DNA from: Rickettsia typhi
Lineage (GTDB): Bacteria; Pseudomonadota; Alphaproteobacteria; Rickettsiales; Rickettsiaceae
Reading direction: 5' to 3'
DNA: 31,583 bases
Assembly: GCA_945883665.1 (NCBI GenBank)
Contig: CAMCXV010000010.1
Span: 1 to 31,583, forward strand
A program made the translations under genes and the position numbers. Positions 26,542 through 31,583 of the stretch are shown here, piece after piece. Position 1 is the first letter of the stretch, and each line of letters opens with the position of its first letter. Under the pieces are notes generated by a model that was given only the letters and a program-made list of their open reading frames with translations, ran no database searches and was not told where the DNA came from.

Positions 26542-28587
26542 ATGACTAAAGATAAAAAATCCAATTTTGAAGTATTAGAAGAAAATAGAAAGGCTGCTTT
26601 AAGTTTTGTAGATAATCTTCCTACAAAAAACGATGTTGATGTAAGAGACAAATTAAAACGAGCTGCAGAAATTGTAAAAATGGGTGGTCTAACAGCAGCC
26701 ATTCGAATACTTGACCAAATTAAGGATAATAAAATAGGTATAGTTTGGCATAAAAGTCCTGATTTGGGTAATGGTACAAAAGCATTAGTTAGAGATGCCA
26801 GAGGTGTTACCACCAACAAAGAGCTCTTGAAAGTGGATGCTGGAGAAAAATATGCAATGCAGGTTTTAAACGAGGTCAGGGCTGGCATTGATTTAATTGA
26901 GAAAGCAAATATTGCTGATGCTACCAAAGAATTAGCTAAGAAAAAATTAATGCACGTAGCTAGTAATTCTATTGAGAATATAGATAATTTACCAAATAAT
27001 ATTAAACAATATAATACTAGGATAGTTGATGTTCTTGAACAGACTGGTATTGAAGAAGTATCAAAGAAATTGATCTTTGCAAAAGAAGTAGCAAATTTTA
27101 AAGATGAACATAACCATATAATTACCTTAACAACTGCAAAAGATTCTAATGGTAAACTGCATACAGTAACTGAAGCAGATATTATGCTCAATGGTTTAAC
27201 TGAAGATCAGAAGAAGCAGTGGGAAGCAATAGCAACAACAACGAAAGATACTCCCAAGACAAAATTATCTGGTATGGAGTGGTACAATAACATGCCTCCA
27301 TATAAGCAAGATTTACTTAGAGAAGTTGCAGCAGATGTTGCTACTGGTAATAAAATAATACCAACTCAGCTACTTAGTGATGTCCCTGGAATTAAAAATG
27401 CCTATCAAAAAGTAACAGCTGTAAAAGATCTAGATCAAAAAGAATCAACTATTATATCTCAAACTCTTCATTGCGGCACTCCAGCAACGAAAATAAAAAT
27501 TACTAATAAAACCGAGAAACAAGGAATTGTTGATGAACAAGTGAAGCAGTTACAGACTTTTGTTCCGCCTGGCGATGCAGTGAATCTTAATATTCTTACT
27601 AGTAAGACTCCGTTTAATGTGCGTGGAGAAGATTTTATTCAGGATCAATTAACAAAAACTGCAAAAAATGTAGAAAATGTTAAAACTTCTGCTTCTCCTG
27701 TTAATAGATGGCAGATATTTGGCGGTGGTAGAGACCATTCGGAATTTAGCGATACATTAAAAAATATTGGAAATGATCTAGCTAAAAAACAAGATACTCA
27801 AAATGTCGGTAAATTTTTAAAAAATGGTAGTTCGATTCTTGAGAATTTTGCTGAGAAACTATCTTTTGGTAGATATAAATCAACCGAAACAAGAGCAAAA
27901 GAAGAAATTGCTAAACTGGACTATCCTCAATTAGGTAATGTTCTGAAAGAAGCAATGAATGCTAGAAATTTAGTGGATAGTAGCACTAATTTTACAAGAG
28001 GTAATGTTAATTTGAAAGTTGGTGCTGCAATGAATATAGTAGAAAGCGCAGTGAAGTTAGAAACAGGTCCATTGCATGCAATATTAGATAAAGAAACAAC
28101 AAGCAAAGTATCTAACCGTGTTGATTTTTGTAAAAGTGGTAAAGATAGAACAGGCTATTTGCAGACTAAGAATACTCACGAGGCAGTTTCTAATTATCTT
28201 GGAGTTGACCCTAGTTCAAAAATGGGACAAGAAAACATGCTTAGCCAAGTATCTGGTGGTCATACTCAAGAAATGGCTGGTATTCAAGGTGGAAGCGTTG
28301 GATGTCATTCGGTAAAAACAAATCCTGAATTTGGATTAAGTAGTGATCCTCAAGATCAAGCTATTAGCGGGGTGATTAACCAGAAATCTTCTCATTTTAA
28401 TAGCAAGGTAAAAGTGTCTGAAAAAAATGTAGAAGGAATATTAGAAAATTTTGAGCGAGGATTTAAGGCACAAGAAGCTTCTAGATCATTCTCGACTAGG
28501 CGTGCAACAATAAGTCAAGGATTAGTACCAGATTCTACTCCACCAATAAAAATAGATCCAACAAGGAGTAGAGCTAATAATAGATGA
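26542..28587 (+). CDS. SopB/IpgD-like inositol-phosphate/phosphoinositide phosphatase, likely secreted effector
   Basis: 681 residues. The CX5R phosphatase loop CKSGKDRTG begins at Cys530 (catalytic Cys530, Arg536). This KSGKDRT core is the form used by Salmonella SopB, Shigella IpgD and, with small changes, INPP4 phosphatases and Legionella SidF. Downstream, SGGHTQEMAGIQGGSVG (from Ser571) resembles the 'SGN.EIQ..NTGGAG' segment after the loop in SopB, and 'PFNVRGED' (~357-364) recalls a SopB/IpgD motif. The N-terminal ~350 residues are not recognised. There is no Sec signal, and the last ~30 residues are Arg/Ser/Pro-rich and basic (TRSRANNR), as in many type IV effectors. The product would remove phosphates from host phosphoinositides; the host role is inferred. 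The gene begins its own run; its stop codon overlaps the rsmD start (ATGA). Confidence 0.82.
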   Translation: MTKDKKSNFEVLEENRKAALSFVDNLPTKNDVDVRDKLKRAAEIVKMGGLTAAIRILDQIKDNKIGIVWHKSPDLGNGTKALVRDARGVTTNKELLKVDAGEKYAMQVLNEVRAGIDLIEKANIADATKELAKKKLMHVASNSIENIDNLPNNIKQYNTRIVDVLEQTGIEEVSKKLIFAKEVANFKDEHNHIITLTTAKDSNGKLHTVTEADIMLNGLTEDQKKQWEAIATTTKDTPKTKLSGMEWYNNMPPYKQDLLREVAADVATGNKIIPTQLLSDVPGIKNAYQKVTAVKDLDQKESTIISQTLHCGTPATKIKITNKTEKQGIVDEQVKQLQTFVPPGDAVNLNILTSKTPFNVRGEDFIQDQLTKTAKNVENVKTSASPVNRWQIFGGGRDHSEFSDTLKNIGNDLAKKQDTQNVGKFLKNGSSILENFAEKLSFGRYKSTETRAKEEIAKLDYPQLGNVLKEAMNARNLVDSSTNFTRGNVNLKVGAAMNIVESAVKLETGPLHAILDKETTSKVSNRVDFCKSGKDRTGYLQTKNTHEAVSNYLGVDPSSKMGQENMLSQVSGGHTQEMAGIQGGSVGCHSVKTNPEFGLSSDPQDQAISGVINQKSSHFNSKVKVSEKNVEGILENFERGFKAQEASRSFSTRRATISQGLVPDSTPPIKIDPTRSRANNR

Positions 28588-29153
28588 AAATAATTGCAGG
28601 TAACCACAAGAATAGAGTAATTCCGACCATTAAAACATCCAATTACAGACCTACAACCAGTAAATTTCGAGAAGCATTGTTTAGCATAATATCTTCAGGA
28701 GAGTTTGTAAATCTTCAGCCAATAATAAATGCAAACATATTAGATTTATTTGCTGGCACTGGTATATTCTCTTTTGAATCATTGTCTAGAGGGGCTAAAA
28801 AAGCTACTTTAATTGACAATAACCCTGAGCATTTAAAATTAATCGAAAAATTTGCCAATAAAATTGGAGAAAAGGATAATATCAACTGTCAATTAGCTGA
28901 TGCTACTGACCTTGCTAGATCGAATATACAATATAACATTGTTTTCATTGATCCACCTTACTATAATAACTTATGCGTAAAGACTTTGAATTGTCTAATT
29001 AAAAATAATTGGTTAGAAAACAATGCAATTATTGCTATGGAAATGGAAAAATTCGCTAAAATAGCTTTAGATAATTTCCCGAATTTACATTTGCTCAAAG
29101 AAAAAATTTACGGTAACAATAAGTTATTAATATTAATATATGAGCAAAATTAA
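28584..29153 (+). CDS. rsmD: 16S rRNA (guanine966-N2)-methyltransferase RsmD
   Basis: 189 residues. N-terminal 'IIAGNHKNRVIPT' and 'RPTTSKFREALFSII' are RsmD signatures. The SAM-binding motif is 'ILDLFAGTGIFSFESLSRGA', and the catalytic N6/N2-type motif is 'VFIDPPYYNN'. It methylates G966 of 16S rRNA late in 30S assembly. It overlaps the phosphatase gene by 4 bp and radA by 14 bp. Confidence 0.96.
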   Translation: MKIIAGNHKNRVIPTIKTSNYRPTTSKFREALFSIISSGEFVNLQPIINANILDLFAGTGIFSFESLSRGAKKATLIDNNPEHLKLIEKFANKIGEKDNINCQLADATDLARSNIQYNIVFIDPPYYNNLCVKTLNCLIKNNWLENNAIIAMEMEKFAKIALDNFPNLHLLKEKIYGNNKLLILIYEQN

Positions 29154-30480
29154 AAAACTTTTCTCCTGTACTAACTGCGGCAGCATGTCAAATAAATGGC
29201 TAGGTCAATGCCCAGATTGCAATCAATGGGGTTCTATTGCAGAAGAACTTGCATCTAGCAGTAAAATTCTTGCACCAAAAACCGGAGTAGCACAAAAATT
29301 AGACCTTCTAAGTGATGCAGTATTGGAAACTATAAGAACAAAAACTCCAATTGAAGAACTTAACAGAGTTCTTGGTGGTGGATTGGTTAGCGGTTCAGCT
29401 ATTTTAATAGGAGGCGACCCTGGAATTGGTAAATCAACATTATTATTACAATTATGCTCAAAACTTGGACAAACCAATATTGGATGCCTTTATATAACTG
29501 GTGAAGAATCTACCAATCAAATAAAATTAAGAGCAAATAGACTCGAGATCAATGATAGTAAAACAGGGCTACTTGCTGCAACTAATGTTGAAGATATAAT
29601 CTCTACTATCGATAAGCACAAAAATACATTAGACTTAGTAGTTATCGATTCTATCCAAACTGTTGCAACCAACGAATTATCTTCGGCGCCAGGCACTGTA
29701 TCGCAAATAAGAGCCTCAGCCCATTTATTAATTAACTATGCAAAACAAAATAATATTACTTTACTTCTTGCTTGCCACGTGAATAAAGACGGTCAACTTG
29801 CTGGTCCAAAAGTTCTTGAACATATGGTAGATACTGTATTATATTTTGAAGGAGATCATAATAATCATTTCAGAATCTTACGCTCAATAAAAAATCGTTT
29901 TGGCGGAGTAAATGAAATTGGCGTCTTTGAAATGACAAACTTAGGCTTGATAGAAATTACTAATCCATCGGAATTATTTTTAATGGAACGAGAAAATAAT
30001 GTTAGTGGTACAGCCGTATTTGCTGGCACCCAAGGTTCAAGACCTTTACTCATTGAAATTCAAGCTCTTACATGCCCAACTACTATGCCAACCCCAAGAA
30101 GATCTGTTGTCGGTTGGGATGTAAATAGATTATCTATGATAATCGCAGTACTCGGAGTCAGATTTGGTCTAAATTTATCTTCACATGAAGTATATTTAAG
30201 TGTAGCTGGTGGTTTAAAAATCAACGATCCAGCGGCAGATTTAGCAGTAGCAGCCGCTCTTATTTCATCAGCAAGCAATATAGCTCTTCCAGCAAAAAGT
30301 ATCTTTTTTGGCGAAGTTGGATTATCTGGTGAAGTTAGAAAAGTTGCACAAACTGAAGCTAGAATTAAAGAAGCATCAAAACTTGGCTTTGAAAGAATGT
30401 TTTGCGCAACCAAAGAAAATTTTACAGACTCTATTGAACCAATCATTCATTTAAAACAATTAAAAAATCTAATTCTCTAA
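29140..30480 (+). CDS. radA: DNA repair protein RadA (Sms)
   Basis: 446 residues. The N-terminal C4 zinc finger is 'CTNCGSMSNKWLGQCPDC'. A RecA-like ATPase follows with Walker A 'GGDPGIGKSTLL' and the RadA-specific 'KNRFGGVNEIGVFEM' motif. The C-terminal part is a Lon-like domain ('SVAGGLKINDPAADLAVAAAL', 'GEVGLSGEVRKV'). It promotes branch migration in recombination. It is translationally coupled to rsmD; a hairpin terminator follows 12 bp after the stop. Confidence 0.98.
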   Translation: MSKIKKLFSCTNCGSMSNKWLGQCPDCNQWGSIAEELASSSKILAPKTGVAQKLDLLSDAVLETIRTKTPIEELNRVLGGGLVSGSAILIGGDPGIGKSTLLLQLCSKLGQTNIGCLYITGEESTNQIKLRANRLEINDSKTGLLAATNVEDIISTIDKHKNTLDLVVIDSIQTVATNELSSAPGTVSQIRASAHLLINYAKQNNITLLLACHVNKDGQLAGPKVLEHMVDTVLYFEGDHNNHFRILRSIKNRFGGVNEIGVFEMTNLGLIEITNPSELFLMERENNVSGTAVFAGTQGSRPLLIEIQALTCPTTMPTPRRSVVGWDVNRLSMIIAVLGVRFGLNLSSHEVYLSVAGGLKINDPAADLAVAAALISSASNIALPAKSIFFGEVGLSGEVRKVAQTEARIKEASKLGFERMFCATKENFTDSIEPIIHLKQLKNLIL

Positions 30481-30492
30481 TAAATATCTCCA

Positions 30493-30524
30493 AAGAGTAT
30501 AAACAAATATGCCTTTATACTCTT
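30493..30524 (+). terminator. Terminator after radA
   Basis: AAGAGTATAAA (30493-30503) pairs perfectly with TTTATACTCTT (30514-30524) across a 10-nt loop, followed by ATTTCG. It starts 12 bp past the radA stop. The 11-bp stem is AT-rich and the T-run is short. Confidence 0.6.
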
Positions 30525-30543
30525 ATTTCGCAACAGTCCCTTA
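30525..30543 (-). mobile_element. Possible solo terminal repeat of an IS5-like element
   Basis: On the minus strand GGGACTGTTGCGAAATAAG looks like the GG(G)xCTGTTGCAAAA type of IS5/IS427 terminal repeat. No transposase, no second end and no target duplication can be seen. Low confidence. Confidence 0.25.
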
Positions 30544-30791
30544 ATCATAAGAGTATTAGCTTGCGATTTACTTTTAACATTAGCCTTAGGTGGATTAACA
30601 TCACCATGAATTAGGTGAAAGTGCTGTTTTAAACATTTTTTTATTTTGAAAATACATGTTTCTGTCGTCACAAAACAAAAATCTATTTTTTAACTATTAG
30701 CCTCTAAAATTTTCTCTAGAACTAATGTCAATTGGTTTTGTCAAGAGACAGATTATATTTTGGATTTTGAAACAATAAAAAATACTCGCTG

Positions 30792-31583
30792 TTAAAATTT
30801 TATTTTGGCTTCTATTTCCTTAATTTCTTTTACTGATAAATCAGTGATATCCATAATTTCTTCAATGTTTTTTCCTTTAAATAGCATTCTCCGAGCTATT
30901 TCAACCTTACCTTCAGCCTTACCCCTAGCTTCACCCCTAGCTTCACCCCTAGCTTCAGCTTTTTCTTCTGCTTCTATAATTTGTTGTTTTATTTGATTTA
31001 TCTTGTAATCTTCAGCTGCTTGATTATCCATGATACGTTTAGTCTCTTGCTCATAGGTAAGTAATTCATCTTCTGTCCAGTTAAATTGGTTTAACTCCTC
31101 GTAAGCTCGCTCTATGACATTGTCAGAACCTATTAGTTTACGCAAGTCTGCTTCGCTAGTTTTATCAGCATTCTTAAAAAAGAAGCACCATTTTTCTACA
31201 ATGTTAGTAAGCAGATTTATATCAGTGATTTTGAACTTAGGTAGTTCAATAAAAGTAAAAGAGAAATCTTTTAAATCATGAGCGTATGATTCTTTATCAA
31301 GCATAATATGATCGGACTTATAGAATATTTTATCTTTAAATATAATATTATCACTAATAGCAATAAATATCACCGCCTTTAGATCAATATATCTAGCACC
31401 TTCTTTTTTGCCTTTATTTAACTGACGCGAATAGGCTTTCGCCGCATAATATTGTGCTCTTTTCTCAAAACCCTCTTGAGGGGCTACTTGCATTTCAATA
31501 ATTAGCTGTACTCCGTTTTCGTCTTTACATAAAACGTCAACTACGCTCTGCTTTTTAGCGGCAATTTCAGGCACGGCAATAGT
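30792..31583 (-). CDS. Rpn-family PD-(D/E)XK nuclease / putative transposase (N-terminus beyond window)
   Basis: 263 codons visible, open to the window edge. The N-terminal part of the frame, 'IAVPEIAAKKQSVVDVLC', continues upstream, so the true start is outside. The catalytic core 'SVVDVLCKDENGVQLIIEMQVAP' gives the PD-(D/E)XK pattern D...ExQ (in part: VVD, then IEMQ), followed by 'KRAQYYAAKAYSRQL', typical of Rpn/PF12784 proteins that are abundant in Rickettsiaceae and linked to recombination or transposition. The C-terminus has tandem ARGE/ARGK units encoded by a 12-bp repeat, then 'VEIARRMLFKGKNIEEIMDITDLSVKEI', a helical tail common in the family. Confidence 0.9.
   Translation of the reverse strand, partial: TIAVPEIAAKKQSVVDVLCKDENGVQLIIEMQVAPQEGFEKRAQYYAAKAYSRQLNKGKKEGARYIDLKAVIFIAISDNIIFKDKIFYKSDHIMLDKESYAHDLKDFSFTFIELPKFKITDINLLTNIVEKWCFFFKNADKTSEADLRKLIGSDNVIERAYEELNQFNWTEDELLTYEQETKRIMDNQAAEDYKINQIKQQIIEAEEKAEARGEARGEARGKAEGKVEIARRMLFKGKNIEEIMDITDLSVKEIKEIEAKIKF
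30921..30956 (-). repeat. Three tandem 12-bp units within the Rpn-like gene
   Basis: ACCCCTAGCTTC occurs three times in a row (plus-strand reading). Each adds four residues (Glu-Ala-Arg-Gly phase), so copy number changes keep the frame. A diverged unit flanks it at 30909-30920. Confidence 0.9.

Larger units (their letters stand above)
30481..30791. other. 311-bp gap: terminator and possible transposon-end remnant
   Basis: It holds the radA terminator hairpin (30493-30524) and, on the minus strand at about 30525-30543, GGGACTGTTGCGAAATAAG, which resembles the terminal repeats of IS5-group elements. A 64-codon minus-strand frame across it (30477-30671) has no family resemblance that I can defend. 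The remainder (30672-30791) is AT-rich, with nothing recognised. Confidence 0.4.

Noticed and set aside
26523..27191. 222-codon minus-strand frame opposite the phosphatase N-terminus
   Set aside because: It is a shadow of the plus-strand gene, Ser/Phe/Leu-rich, with no motif. The plus-strand frame has the CX5R motif and coupling to rsmD.
30477..30671. 64-codon minus-strand frame after radA
   Set aside because: It covers the radA terminator and the IS-end-like sequence, and shows no family motif. It could be a transposase scrap but cannot be supported.

Overview
The window is AT-rich bacterial DNA (roughly 30% G+C by eye). Several marks point to an intracellular alphaproteobacterium of the order Rickettsiales, probably a flagellated member of Rickettsiaceae or a close relative: a retropepsin-like protease of the Rickettsia APRc type, the pepA-mipZ-hydroxyacyl-CoA dehydrogenase gene block, several ABC importers without binding-protein genes, an Rpn/PD-(D/E)XK transposase-like protein, and a SopB/IpgD-type phosphoinositide phosphatase. 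The family assignment is inference. No rRNA or species marker is present.

Layout. 1-2197 (minus): 5' part of a sodium:solute symporter fused to a sensor histidine kinase. 2364-2440: tRNA-Arg(TCT). 2512-5591 (minus): NitT/TauT-type ABC importer with a double permease and an ATPase carrying an AAA-associated C-terminal domain. 5717-5983: SemiSWEET-like protein. 6288-7052: unrecognised protein with a flagellin-hook IN-like domain and an acidic repeat tail, whose C-terminus may be frameshifted at an A7 tract. 7461-7535: tRNA-Gly(GCC). 7581-8768: acyl desaturase, followed by a 39-bp duplicated scrap of itself and a hairpin. 9035-9631: retropepsin-like membrane protease. 9644-11016 (minus): glnP-glnQ. 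11180-11938: fliR. 12013-17613: tightly packed run pepA-mipZ-fadB-like-HI0933-like flavoprotein. 17707-19155 (minus): HtrA-like protease. 19284-22937: dnaK, dnaJ and a small exported protein. 22959-26022 (minus): clpX, amgK-like and murU-like genes. 26282-26358: initiator tRNA-fMet. 26542-30480: SopB/IpgD-like phosphatase, rsmD and radA, overlapping one another. 30792-31583 (minus, cut by the window end): Rpn-family nuclease/transposase.

How it fits together. Most genes are housekeeping: protein quality control (dnaK, dnaJ, clpX, HtrA-like), rRNA modification (rsmD), DNA repair (radA), division-site placement (mipZ), peptide and fatty-acid turnover, and cell-wall sugar salvage (amgK/murU-like). 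The importers and SemiSWEET suit a host-dependent cell that takes up amino acids and sugars. The accessory layer most likely to act on a host is the CX5R phosphatase at 26542-28587, the IN-motif/acidic-repeat protein at 6288-7052 and possibly the retropepsin. fliR implies a flagellar export gate encoded elsewhere in the genome. The best candidate for something little described is the SopB/IpgD-like protein, translationally coupled to rsmD and radA.
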